Source: Linderina pennispora
Taxonomy: Eukaryota > Kickxellomycota > Kickxellomycetes > Kickxellales > Kickxellaceae
Reading direction: 5' to 3'
NCBI RefSeq assembly: GCF_002104995.1
Contig: NW_024468250.1
Location: 558,001-622,000 of the forward strand
Length of the DNA: 64,000 nucleotides
The notes beneath the pieces are model-generated. The model was not told the DNA's origin and did not search any database. It saw nothing but the letters and a program-made list of their open reading frames with translations. Of this stretch, positions 22,764 through 32,537 are shown piece after piece (position 1 is the first letter of the stretch; each line of letters starts with the position of its first letter). The position numbers and the translations under genes were made by a program.

Positions 22764-23327
22764 ATGAAGGCCACCATCATCGCCACCACTCTCCTCGCCC
22801 TGACCGCACCCTTCGCTGCCGCTGTCAACTCCAAGACCTACGGGCCAGTCGCTGCTTTCAAGGACTCCTGGATCTCAGTCCGCCCCTATTGAGTCTGCCA
22901 AAACCCACGGCTCAGAGCCTGTGCTAAAGGCAAGCACCGAAAAGTTCGCACTCCTCGGCTTCACTCTTCCCTCGGAGGCTACGCAGGCACCCGACCGTCT
23001 TCTGAGCTGCGAGCTGACGCTGCCGCCTTCAACACTCCTGTCCCGCCCCTGAACATCACGCTCCAGGTCGCTGTCGCCAATGCCTGGGACGAGGCCACGG
23101 TCAATGGCGACAACAAGCCAGGATTCTTGGGCAATGAGTTCACGTTCTATGTCGAGGACACGAAGCAGCCGATTAAGATCAATGCCACTGAGCAGTGCAA
23201 GATTGCGGCAGCCAAGGGAACCGGGTTCTCGCTTTTTGTGAGCAGTCCCAAGGCGCCGTATGAGTTCAAGTCGCGCGAGACTGGCATGGGCGCAACGCTC
23301 GTCGCAACTGTCAGTAACTGGGCGTAA
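22764..23327 (+). CDS. Small secreted protein, CBM96/DNRLRE-like domain (frame broken)
   Basis: The start MKATIIATTLLALTAPFAAA is a classic signal peptide, probably cut after AAA near residue 20. The mature protein of about 165 residues has the pattern of CBM96/DNRLRE-type domains: PVAAFKDSWIS, later FALLGFTLP (the K-F-D-L strand), LSCELTLP, then LQVAVANAWDEATVNGDNKP (the V-WDE-T-N-NKP block) and a final VSNWA. Such domains sit in cell-wall or secreted carbohydrate-binding proteins. Two shifts, near 22870 and near 23030, break the frame; everything between them is well preserved. The domain assignment rests on pattern memory, the secretion call on the clear signal sequence. Confidence 0.6.
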
Positions 23328-23718
23328 AACTCTGGATTTCTCAATGACTACAGACAGTGCACATGTTTCTTTCGTATATAAGTAAAAACCACACTCTAGC
23401 CACATGCATAATATGTTTGCGCTTCAAAGACAAATAGCATTGATAAGCAGTACAGTGGGTGTCATTTCTAGTAGCATCAGAGTTTTGGAAACCTGCAAAG
23501 GTATATTCGCCCACCCATTCACCGCCTCATGTACTCGCTGGGTTTGCCGGCGATTACAGCTTTGCAAGGGATGAAGCATTCAGGGCAGACAGGCTGCACA
23601 GCGATTCGATTTTTAAGAACAGTTCTATTAGTTGAACGCAAAGAATAGTGAGCTGATGCAGCTTGAGGAATAGACAAACCTACCACGGAGCGTGGCCATG
23701 AAGCGCAACCGTCAAAAC
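23328..23718. other. 3' spacer between convergent genes
   Basis: About 390 bp separating the ends of the secreted-protein gene and SDA1. No gene or repeat seen. Confidence 0.5.
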
Positions 23719-26058
23719 TTAAAATCCCTTCTTCTTCTGCTTGACGATGTGCTTGCGCAGACTGCGCTGCTTCTCCACCAGACTCCGTCTGCCCTTCTTG
23801 ACCACTCCGCGCTTGTGTGAAATCATGCGGTAGTCCTTGGTCTTGCGCTTCTCCTTGTTCGACAGACTGCGCCCGTCACGGTCGCGCTTGGCCTTGGAGC
23901 TCGAGAACTTGTCGCGTCCCTCGCGTCCGGCCATGATCGTCGCCGTGCGCTCCTCGTACGTGGCCTTTCTGCGGCGCTTGCGCGTGTGGTAGTCGCCCAG
24001 AATGTCCACGTTGTCCACGTAGTCGTTGTTCTCGCTGTCTGATGATGATGAGGACGACGCGTCTGACAGGTCGACTTCATCATCATCGGAGTAGTCGTCG
24101 GTCTTGACACGGACAGGTGTCGGCAGCGTGCCCTTCTTCTGCCGCCGCTTCAGCTTGTCAATCCGGTCAAAGTCCTCGTTCGTCAAGAACCGCGTCATCT
24201 CGATCCGCTGCCGCTTGGGCGCCGCCTTGGCTGGCACAGCCTCCACCACGGCTTCCACCACAGCCTCTTCTTCGTCGCCACTCCTCCTTCCTCCCTCTTC
24301 CTCATCAGACGATCCAACCTCAATCACGGCCTCGTCATCATCGTCAGCGTTGGCCCACTCCTCGCCATCCTCCTCCTCCTCCTCCTCCTCCTCGCTATCA
24401 GTTGCAGCCTCAAACTGTTCCCATCCAGCCTCCAGCTGCTCCTGGTCCTCCCCTCCAGCCTCTTCTTCGTCCTCCAGCAGCTCCGCTCCCTCCACGCCCT
24501 CGGCCGGCCTGGCCTCGCCAAACGCCGCCATGATGTTGACGCCCTCCCCCATGCTCGCGTCCCTGCCGCGGTCCCTGCGGCTCAGCATCTCTGGATTGAC
24601 CGACCGGTACAGCGCCAGCAGGCTGCGGGCCGCCATCATCACGCCCTTGTCCTTGTGCTTGCGGTACTGGATCAGGTCGTTCAGCAGATCCGCATCCACC
24701 GCCAGCGGCTGCCGCGTGGCAATCGCACGGATTGTGTTGAGTCCAGCACACATGACCTCAGGCGCACAGTGGTCGGCCACGAAATTGTCGGCTGTCGCCC
24801 GGATCAGCGGCTGCAGCACATCCGGCGGCGTAAATGCATGGCAGGCGGTGGCCAGAATGGCCAGAATCTGGGTCACTTCAGTCTGGTGCGGCTGCAGGTA
24901 CCGCTGGAAGAACGGGTAGAACGCCAGCAACTGCAGCTGGTGGTGGTTGATCATCCGCGACACCAGCCGCAGGATCGCCAGCCTAACCTCGAACCGCTCC
25001 ACCGAGCCGCCGCCGCGCTTTGTGGCCGTCGTCGCCGCATGGACCTTCCCAAACAGCTTCTCCGTGAACCCCTGCGGGTCGTGGATCAGGCTGATTGCCT
25101 CGAAATTCACCACCACCTGCTTCTTCTTGCCCTTCTTCTCCTCCGCGTCGTCGTCAAAGTACGCGCCCGTGCGCTTCGCCTGCTCGCGCTTGTACTGCCG
25201 CTCGATCCGCTCCAGCTTACGCTTGCGGTACTTTGTCTTCTTCGTCACATTGCTCTGGTGCTGCACCATCGACAAAGGCACGTACCTGCTGCCTGCCTTG
25301 GAGTTGTCCACGTCGCCGTCCGAGTCGGACTCGTCCCCGTCGCTCTTCTTCTTGATTGGGTTCAAGAAGAACTGCACCGCCGTCATCATCACCTTGGTGA
25401 TCGGCGAAAAGCACGCCTGCGCAATCACATTAACCGCCTTGGCGTCCGTCCAGATGCCCTTGCGGTACAGCTCCACGCACACATCCAGGCTCTTCTTCGC
25501 CGCAATCGCCCCCTCCCCTTGCTTGTCCTGCGCATCGGCCGACGTAATCATCGTATACATGAATCCCTGCAGCGCCTTGTTCAGCTTGTGGTTCCGGTGC
25601 TTCCCCTTGTTTGCCAGCTTCACGTCATTCACAATATGCTTGTACAGGAGCTCCCTCAGCGGCTTGTCGCGGCACCGGAACAGCGTGAAAAACAGCGGCA
25701 TAACCTTCATGTTCGACACCACCCGGCGGCTCCGCAGAAGTATCAACGCCTGCACGATCGACCGCCGCAGGTCCGAGTTCAAAACCGGGTAGTGCTTTTG
25801 CAGCAGGCCGATCAGCTTGTCCGGGAAGTGCATGCAGTCGCGCGGATAGCATTTGGCTACTTGCGAGAGAAAGTTTATCTGCTCGCCAAACTCCCGCGCC
25901 TCCTCGTCTGGCTTCAGCTCGAAAATCGCCAGCGACGCCTCAAAGTGCTGCAGCTGCTGCTTGAACTCCTCGCGGTACGACGACGGATCCCGCTTGATCA
26001 GGTTCTGCAGCTGCGGGAGGTTGTTCAGCAAGTTGGCTGATCTCTGCTTGCGACCCAT
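23719..26058 (-). CDS. SDA1: SDA1 family protein, 60S ribosome biogenesis and export
   Basis: Intact 779-residue single-exon gene. The N-terminus (NLPQLQNLIKRDPSSY, HYPVLNSDLRRSIVQALILL) and the block GKHRNHKLNKALQGFMYTM are hallmarks of Sda1/SDAD1, a nucleolar and nucleoplasmic factor needed for maturation and export of pre-60S particles and, in yeast, for actin organisation and G1 passage. An alpha-helical body is followed by long acidic Glu/Asp runs (about residues 535-600) and the conserved basic C-terminus with DYRMISHKRGVVKKGRRSL and the ending KQKKKGF. Yeast Sda1 is 767 residues, so the length fits. No breaks, although the gene carries GAG/GAA repeats prone to error. Confidence 0.95.
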   Translation of the reverse strand: MGRKQRSANLLNNLPQLQNLIKRDPSSYREEFKQQLQHFEASLAIFELKPDEEAREFGEQINFLSQVAKCYPRDCMHFPDKLIGLLQKHYPVLNSDLRRSIVQALILLRSRRVVSNMKVMPLFFTLFRCRDKPLRELLYKHIVNDVKLANKGKHRNHKLNKALQGFMYTMITSADAQDKQGEGAIAAKKSLDVCVELYRKGIWTDAKAVNVIAQACFSPITKVMMTAVQFFLNPIKKKSDGDESDSDGDVDNSKAGSRYVPLSMVQHQSNVTKKTKYRKRKLERIERQYKREQAKRTGAYFDDDAEEKKGKKKQVVVNFEAISLIHDPQGFTEKLFGKVHAATTATKRGGGSVERFEVRLAILRLVSRMINHHQLQLLAFYPFFQRYLQPHQTEVTQILAILATACHAFTPPDVLQPLIRATADNFVADHCAPEVMCAGLNTIRAIATRQPLAVDADLLNDLIQYRKHKDKGVMMAARSLLALYRSVNPEMLSRRDRGRDASMGEGVNIMAAFGEARPAEGVEGAELLEDEEEAGGEDQEQLEAGWEQFEAATDSEEEEEEEEDGEEWANADDDDEAVIEVGSSDEEEGGRRSGDEEEAVVEAVVEAVPAKAAPKRQRIEMTRFLTNEDFDRIDKLKRRQKKGTLPTPVRVKTDDYSDDDEVDLSDASSSSSSDSENNDYVDNVDILGDYHTRKRRRKATYEERTATIMAGREGRDKFSSSKAKRDRDGRSLSNKEKRKTKDYRMISHKRGVVKKGRRSLVEKQRSLRKHIVKQKKKGF

Positions 26059-26284
26059 GGCTTTGTATTGTCAAGTATGTAGATAATATGCACCTTTTGG
26101 TGTGTTTGGTTAGACCAGGAGAGAGAAGAACAGAGCACCCCTCAAAAAAGCTAGAGGCCAAATGCCAAATTAGCTTTTTTTTTTTTGCTTTTTCTCTAGA
26201 TCCGATCACGGCCTAGATTCTGCCAAAGGATCAACCACCCGTGATTGAGAAATGTACGCAATGTATTAGCCGGAAATACCAGGT

Positions 26285-27376
26285 TCATGTTACAAGTAGC
26301 AGCTCGACGGCCGGACCCCACCGCCGCATATCGGGGCTGTCATCCAGCCTGACGACACACCCGGCTGGCTGCTGCGCCCACACGCAATGTGCAAACACCT
26401 CCTCATCCCACTTTGTCAGCCGCACCGCCCCATTCTCCATGAAATGCAGCTGCAGCCGCTCCCTCTTCTCCGGCAACGCTGGCGACAGCCTGATCGCATT
26501 GCCCGCGCACCCCGGACAATACACAAACATATTCTTGCGCTTCAAATACGCGATCCCATCAATGGTCTCGCAGACGAAGCTGTCGCCGCCGCCGGCCACC
26601 GTTGTCATCTCGCCGCCAGCAAAGCTGATTGCAATATCCTCGCCAATGCCACTGCGGAAGCCGGCCACTTTGAGCCGGAAGCGCACACCATCTTGCACCA
26701 TGTGGCCATGCCGGTCCATCAGCCTGAAACGCTCCACGCGGCGCCGTTTCCGACACCGCATATCCAGCTTTTCCTCAGTATTGCGCAGAGCGCGGAGATT
26801 TTTAGCATCCTTGCGAACCTGCTCTATGACCTTGTCTTTGGCTCGCTCACCGAACCTCAGCATACTGCCAGTGTCTCCGGTCTCGAAGCACTCGTAGACG
26901 CCGTCCATATATACAATGAACAAATCCACATTGCACATACGCTTAACTCGCGTGATCCTTGCAAACTCTGCAATGTTGCGCTCTGTAAAATACACGACCA
27001 CGGAATTGTAATCCATGGCGTTTTCGTATAATGCACCCCGGCTGCTCTCGTGCACAAAATACACTAGCGGCGGCTCGTCGTATATGAGCACACCGCCACG
27101 CTCGTCCAGTTGCCACCACCAGTATAACAGGTACGGTGTGTAGGAGAATATCATTGTCACGTAGTTGCGCGACTGGTAGCTGCACCGCACATGGCCGCCG
27201 GGCGCATTGTAGACTGTGAAATCGAACATACCCAGGACGATAAACGGCTGGCCGGTTGTCAGCTCCGCTTCGATCGCAGGCTGCGCGTCGTCGACGTGCA
27301 CGAACTCGCTGTGCATGTCAGAGAGGCACTCGTCGATTCTGTCCAAGCTGATGCTGCGTGGAACGACCACCTTCAT
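26285..27376 (-). CDS. Protein of unknown function, 363 residues
   Basis: A clean open frame of 363 codons starting with MKVVVPRSISLDRIDECL. I recognise no family. The N-terminal half is rich in beta-type hydrophobic segments (FIVLGMFDFTVYNAPGG, YLLYWWWQLDERGG, DLFIVYMDGVYECF). Around residues 190-220 there is a charged helix with a basic cluster RCRKRRRVERF that could be a nuclear localisation signal. The C-terminal part again reads as beta-rich. No signal peptide or membrane helix is evident. It lies between SDA1 and CDC20 on the same strand. Uninterrupted length and ordinary composition argue for a real gene, perhaps lineage-restricted. Confidence 0.7.
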   Translation of the reverse strand: MKVVVPRSISLDRIDECLSDMHSEFVHVDDAQPAIEAELTTGQPFIVLGMFDFTVYNAPGGHVRCSYQSRNYVTMIFSYTPYLLYWWWQLDERGGVLIYDEPPLVYFVHESSRGALYENAMDYNSVVVYFTERNIAEFARITRVKRMCNVDLFIVYMDGVYECFETGDTGSMLRFGERAKDKVIEQVRKDAKNLRALRNTEEKLDMRCRKRRRVERFRLMDRHGHMVQDGVRFRLKVAGFRSGIGEDIAISFAGGEMTTVAGGGDSFVCETIDGIAYLKRKNMFVYCPGCAGNAIRLSPALPEKRERLQLHFMENGAVRLTKWDEEVFAHCVWAQQPAGCVVRLDDSPDMRRWGPAVELLLVT

Positions 27377-27931
27377 TTTCCCGGGACGTCAAATAGTGTA
27401 ATAGAGAAAAGCAACAAAAGGCACAGAAGCAGAAAAGAGATGCTCCAAGGAACGCGCTGTCTCCACAATCCTTATCCACCTGCCTAATAGTGGAACACCT
27501 GGAACTTGGCTGCGGGGAAGTTGGGCGAGGAAGAATTTTTTATGCCAGCGCAAAAACTAGTTGCCGATCGTTTGTCAAAACAAAATAATACTGCGAATCA
27601 ACACAGAACTGCAAATGCTTTGCATACCGACCACCGAGCATCGTCATCGCATCTCCCTGTTGGGTGGCGCTCGCACCCAAGACAATCGCTGAGAGAACCA
27701 GATTAACAATTCTTCGGACAATAGTCATCGAATATACCGGTTGCTTCTGCCTAGTGTAGTGCATGAGTGTGCGCGGTGGCAATGCGCAAATTAGAGCAAC
27801 GCCCAAAATCTGAGTAGGGCATCCGACCGGCAGCAACACCACAAAAGCAACACCACCCCACAGATTCCACCCATCATGTCGTAGGATTTACTAAAGGAGC
27901 ATGTTGAGTAGTGGCATGTTACATTATCTAC
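27377..27931. other. Spacer between CDC20 and the orphan gene
   Basis: 555 bp, presumably with the CDC20 terminator and the promoter of the orphan gene. One 62-codon minus-strand frame in it is listed separately. Confidence 0.4.
27540..27728 (-). CDS. Possible small secreted peptide
   Basis: A 62-codon frame that begins MTIVRRIVNLVLSAIVLGAS, basic residues followed by a hydrophobic core and small residues as in a signal peptide, with a single cysteine afterwards. Nothing else supports it: no homologue recognised, no clear promoter, and chance is a fair alternative. Confidence 0.2.
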   Translation of the reverse strand: MTIVRRIVNLVLSAIVLGASATQQGDAMTMLGGRYAKHLQFCVDSQYYFVLTNDRQLVFALA

Positions 27932-29437
27932 TCATCGGATATACGAGGGGCGCGACATACCCAGTGAGCTGGTATTGGCATTGACATTCGATCCTGCCGT
28001 TGCATACGACGGCGACCCCTTTCTTGACCTCGTTGTCTTTCCGCGCGTCTCAAACAGGCGCCAGAACTTTAAGCTCTCGTCGCTCGAAGTAGTGGCTAGT
28101 GTCTGGCCGTCCGGAGACAGAGCCGTATGCAGAACCCGTGTGTCGTGTGCCGGGATATCCACCACCTTTGACAACGACGGGTAGCTCCAAATCGACAGGT
28201 GGTTGTGCGGGTACCCATGCGACGTAACCAGCTCCTTATACTCTGTCGACCACTGAATGGAAGTGACCTGCGACCCAGTATCGATCGAGTTCAGCCGTGC
28301 CGTCGTAGTGGTGTTCCAGAAATGAACATGTCTGTCGTACGACCCGCCACCTGTGGCAAGCAGGTTGGTCTCATGCGGGCTCCATGCCAGCGCCTTAACA
28401 GCCGCCGTATGCTGTGTTTTGGAGAACCGGGGCACATTCGAGCGGGCATCCCATATATTCACCAAGTTGTCGTTACCGCCGCTGGCCAGCAGATTGCCAT
28501 CGGAGCGCCAGGTCAGCCCACATACCTCGCTCTCATGCGCGATCAGCTCAGAAACCTTGTGGTTAGATACACGCACGTCGTGGTTCCAGATGCTGCCATC
28601 ACGGCACCCAGATGATACAATGTGTTTGTCCCAGGACATGACTCCGACGCGTGCCTGGTGTCCCGACATGGTACGGATCTTGGTCTGCGACTCAGCATCC
28701 CAGATCTGCACGTCGCCCTCGCTGGTGCCAATGGCCAGATATGATCCATCCGCTGACCACTTGATGCTCGCAATGTACTCCTCACCCTCGAGCTGGCAGA
28801 GGTTGCTCACATCCCCCGAGCTCGCATTCCACATGTAAACGCTCTGTTCAAGCCCAATTGCAAGGACATTTCCAAACGACCAGTCCAGTAAATTGAGATA
28901 GTAGTCATCGATAAGCCCAGGCGCATCGAGCACGCGCTCGGGGGTGTTCAGAATACGGCGCTTAGTTGACGTCGATGCAGATGACTTCAAGGCTAGCTGG
29001 CCGTGCGTCTGCCGCAAGTCGGGCTTATCGCTGCCCGGCGCCTCTGCCTTGAACGCCAAAATGCGCTTATTCGGGTCTAGTCCCAGTCCCTTTGCAACTA
29101 TGTTCTGGAACGCCAGGTCAGCACTGTCGAGGCACTTGTTGTTGCCCTGTGCCAGACTGAGCTGCGCCGACTCCATGTCCATGGCCGAGCGGTTCGGAAT
29201 AAACCGGTCGTACTGCGCACCCTTTGCGCCTTTTGTGCGCTGCAAGGGTCCAGGGCGGTTGTAGCGCAGACTTGCAGTGGAGTCACCGCTCATTGGAAAT
29301 CGTCCGGCCGTGGAGCGTGGTGCCTGCGATCGCAAGTGGCCGTTGTCGTTGGCCTGCACAAGTTGCCGCGGCGGCTGGTTCGGCGTCTGCAGACTGAAAG
29401 CTGACGGCGCCGATGCTCTGGCTGGGGTCTTTGACAT
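27932..29437 (-). CDS. CDC20: APC/C activator Cdc20/Slp1
   Basis: Intact 501-residue gene. Cdc20 recruits securin, cyclin B and other substrates to the anaphase-promoting complex and is the target of the spindle checkpoint. The C-box DRFIPNR lies at residues 77-83 and the sequence ends in the Ile-Arg (IR) tail; both contact the APC/C. A MIM-like stretch KRILAFKAEAP follows the C-box. Seven WD40 blades from about residue 180 to 465 include PGLIDDYYLNLLDWS (blade 1 entry), WSADGSYLAIGTSEGDVQIW, SGGNDNLVNIWD and TTSSDESLKFWRLF. The LDAPGLIDDYYLN block is diagnostic of the Cdc20/Cdh1 family; DRFIPNRSAMD favours Cdc20 over Cdh1. Confidence 0.95.
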   Translation of the reverse strand: MSKTPARASAPSAFSLQTPNQPPRQLVQANDNGHLRSQAPRSTAGRFPMSGDSTASLRYNRPGPLQRTKGAKGAQYDRFIPNRSAMDMESAQLSLAQGNNKCLDSADLAFQNIVAKGLGLDPNKRILAFKAEAPGSDKPDLRQTHGQLALKSSASTSTKRRILNTPERVLDAPGLIDDYYLNLLDWSFGNVLAIGLEQSVYMWNASSGDVSNLCQLEGEEYIASIKWSADGSYLAIGTSEGDVQIWDAESQTKIRTMSGHQARVGVMSWDKHIVSSGCRDGSIWNHDVRVSNHKVSELIAHESEVCGLTWRSDGNLLASGGNDNLVNIWDARSNVPRFSKTQHTAAVKALAWSPHETNLLATGGGSYDRHVHFWNTTTTARLNSIDTGSQVTSIQWSTEYKELVTSHGYPHNHLSIWSYPSLSKVVDIPAHDTRVLHTALSPDGQTLATTSSDESLKFWRLFETRGKTTRSRKGSPSYATAGSNVNANTSSLGMSRPSYIR

Positions 29438-31925
29438 GTTGAGAATACAAATTTGACACTGAATGAAAGTATTTAACGAACAATATGCGGAAACGGCAAG
29501 AGAGAGGGGACGAATCGCTGCAATTCGAACTGTAATTTTGTTGCCAGTTAAAATTCCTCTAAAGTAAACAGAGCTCGATGATTTTAATTGGATACGCGAT
29601 CAGATTCCGGACTGCCCAAAACGAGGTGCGGCATCAGGCTAGGTGTTGTTGAGTATCGGCCACCGTCTAGCGGCCATGCACTGCTAATCTGCTCAAGGTA
29701 GCATAGATGTCACTAGCTAATCTGTTCTTTAGCGGTGGCACCCGATAAAAGCCAACTGGACTGGCAATGAGATGGTTTCAAATACCAACGATGGTAGGCA
29801 CAGAGTGGCTCTAACAGCAAGCATATGAAGGCGCTACACATTCGCATCACCTATTGGCAGACGAAATGGGAGGAGTCAGCTGCGCACTTTACATTTCTGA
29901 ACCTCCCTCCAACGGGGACTGTCAGATGGCGGTACATGTTGTATCTGGTTAATAGGATGGATCCAGAGCAAACTAACGGAGGGAAATGTGCGCAGAGTGC
30001 ATTGCATGGCTAGGTAGTCTCCTCTTCTGAGGATCTAAGCGTCTGGCGCTTTGGCTGGCAATCCTATTCGAAAGAACAGGGTTAGGCTGTGGAAATTATC
30101 ATACTACTCTTGGAATATGGAGCGACAGCGAGTTTGTTGGTCAAATAACGGAAGCTTCTATCAGTACTAAGAGCTGACAATTCAAAACCACTGAGTGAAC
30201 CCACCATGACAGCAAGGGGTTCTGCTGGCTGCCTGTTCGGCCAGATATTCTTCAACCAGTGGCCAAGTGCCAACGTGCAAGCTTCTCACCTCCTATCTCG
30301 GCACTGTGCATGGAATCCACATAGTGTATGCACGTGGTTGCTGTGGCTCCAAGCCCACATGGTTTTAGGAATCCATGGATTAAGACCCTTAGGCTACAAC
30401 TGCCATTCATACTGTTCCAAGCGACTAATACCACTACTTAGACGGGCACCCGCCTCTTTCATCTAACGATTCCTCCTTCCTTCTTTCATAGGGCATATTT
30501 CATACGTTCAGTACACGTCGTGGAAAGGTCCTTGGAGAGTAAACGTATTCCAGATAGTTGCAGGAAGCTGTCTATCCAAGTGTATTGTACCCGAGACACA
30601 ACAGTAGCGATGAATGCTTCTCATATTGGCAAGAAAGACACTCGCAATAGTTATTATTTTCCTTTTTGACAATGACCATTGCCAAGTTCTTGTGGATGCT
30701 CTGAACATGTGCTGCAAGCGGTGGATGTTTAAAACAACAAAAACCATGGAGAGCTGTAGGCTGTACCTAATTCTCTATTTGAACTACCGCATTTTGATAT
30801 AGCGGGTATACAACAGTTGAGCAAGCACCAATACTGTTGGTACTGGAGTATTGCGTTCTTGTCCTCACTCTCCAACACTTTCTCTCTTTCCTGAATTGAT
30901 CCCTACTCTCACACTAGTCAAACGGTCGATAGAATGGATCTACAAAAGGCCTTCACTCTTGTTCAAAGAAATAACGGGAATGAAGATGAAAGGGGTGGTT
31001 CAAACATGACCTTCACTCTAGCCCTAGTTTTAATTATTCAAGGCTGCCTATGCACAAATAGGTTGTAAGATACACTTGCACATCCTTTTAATGGTCTATA
31101 CACAACTATACAGGTTGCACCAATAGACTTGGCAAAAATAAACTACTCTCAGCATCAACACCCCAAAAATATCAAGCGCATACCAATGAACTATCTCAAC
31201 CACTATTAAATAGCTTTGTATTTTACCTTGGAAAGTAGTTTATGCAGAGCAATGTGATATAAAGATTTGCATTTAAATTGTGCGCTGCCAAAGTATGTTA
31301 GTGCAGTGGTATTACATGTCCACCTACTAGCTCGCCAGCCACCGAGTGGTTGGCGCTCCACGTTAAACCCAATGTGCAGTTGGATCAGAGGACGTCTTGC
31401 ATCCATTAATACCGTATCCACAGGTAGAGGCGGATATGGATATCCATCCCCTTGAAGATCCAGCTCTCGATGGGTGTGGGCATCACAATTGTATATGGTC
31501 TTGACATGTCATACAACTGAAAGTAAAACTGCACCTTAGTACCAGTTTTTTGCAATTAGAATGAAAGGGTTTATTAAATGCAGATACCTAGTAACTTGCC
31601 AGGATGTGGTGGTGTTTGAAAGTGGGATACGGTTTTAAACACAGTACCTATCGAATCCCGCGGTTTATAGCCGCATTCCATCCACTAGGAAGCATCTCTA
31701 TGCGACGGGGCTAATCGGCCAGACCCCTGATCAGTACTGGGAGTCCGTCACACGGCCAGCAGCTAGGGCGAGTATGCACGTGATTTTGCTGATGTCCCGT
31801 AAAGCTATATGCGAACACAAAGGTTTAGATTTGAGAAGCAGAACCCGCGCAGACTGCGTTCCAGGTAGTAGCACTAGCGTACATATTTCATATTTATCTG
31901 CCTTCAGGGGGAATCTGTATATCCA
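29438..31925. other. 2.5-kb gene desert
   Basis: No gene recognised between CDC20 and TAF9, which are transcribed away from each other. Only short frames occur. It contains the second copy of the dispersed repeat (about 30341-30610). The final 100 bp or so must hold the TAF9 promoter. Confidence 0.55.
30341..30610 (+). repeat. Dispersed repeat, copy B
   Basis: Same orientation as copy A at 11031-11300 and alignable over about 260 bp. This copy keeps more C and G, for example CATACGTTCAGTACACG where copy A has CATACATTTAATATACA. The minus strand of both copies can encode CCVSGTIH(L/I)DRQ, so it may be part of a dead mobile element. Confidence 0.7.
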
Positions 31926-32363
31926 ATGGAGGAGACACCAAATAAGCCCGAAGACACACCGCGCGACTACAAGATCATGGCGCTGCTGCTGCAGTCTCGG
32001 GGTGTCGAAGACTGCGACCCAAGCGTCATCAACCTGCTGCTCGAGTTCTCACACAGATACACAGTGGATGTCCTGCAGGACGCGCTCGTGTACGCCGAGC
32101 ACGCAAAGAAGAACGAGATTGACATGGAGGACGTACGTCTGGCCATCCAGGGCCGCGTAAACTACTCGTTCACGTCGCCGCCCGAGAAGGAGTTTTTGTT
32201 GGAGCTGGCGGAGGAGCGTAATAAGCACCCGTTGCCGCTGATTCCAGAGAAATATGGCGTCCGTCTGCCGCCAGAAAAGCACACGCTGACCGGCGTCAAC
32301 TTCCACATCGTGCCCGAGAAGAAGGCACAGAAGCAGCAGCAACAGCAGCAACAACAGCAATAG
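31926..32363 (+). CDS. TAF9: TFIID/SAGA subunit TAF9
   Basis: Intact 145-residue protein. The histone fold occupies residues about 12-80 (DYKIMALLLQSRGVEDCDP, LLLEFSHRYTVDVLQDALV, IDMEDVRLAIQGRVNYSF), the clear TAF9 pattern; it pairs with TAF6 in TFIID and SAGA. The segment after it, LAEERNKHPLPLIPEKYGV and RLPPEKHTLTGVNF, is the conserved TAF9 tail. The protein ends in nine glutamines encoded by mixed CAG/CAA codons, and a slippage-prone repeat of this kind may vary in length. It is convergent with RPS14. Confidence 0.95.
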   Translation: MEETPNKPEDTPRDYKIMALLLQSRGVEDCDPSVINLLLEFSHRYTVDVLQDALVYAEHAKKNEIDMEDVRLAIQGRVNYSFTSPPEKEFLLELAEERNKHPLPLIPEKYGVRLPPEKHTLTGVNFHIVPEKKAQKQQQQQQQQQ

Positions 32364-32537
32364 GATATTCAGTTGCCCGCATGGTAGCGCCTTGCCAATA
32401 CATTTCACAACATACAGCTCAATAATTGCATTTATTTCGCGACGGGTTTAAATTTTATTCAGAGGCAAAGCCAGCAACGGCCCACCGAAAGGTAGGCGCA
32501 ACTGGCAGCAGCCATGAAGAAAGAAAGCAGAAAATGC

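Noticed and set aside
24655-26040. A 461-codon plus-strand open frame opposite SDA1
   Set aside because: Shadow of SDA1; Leu/Arg/Gln-rich with no recognisable motif.
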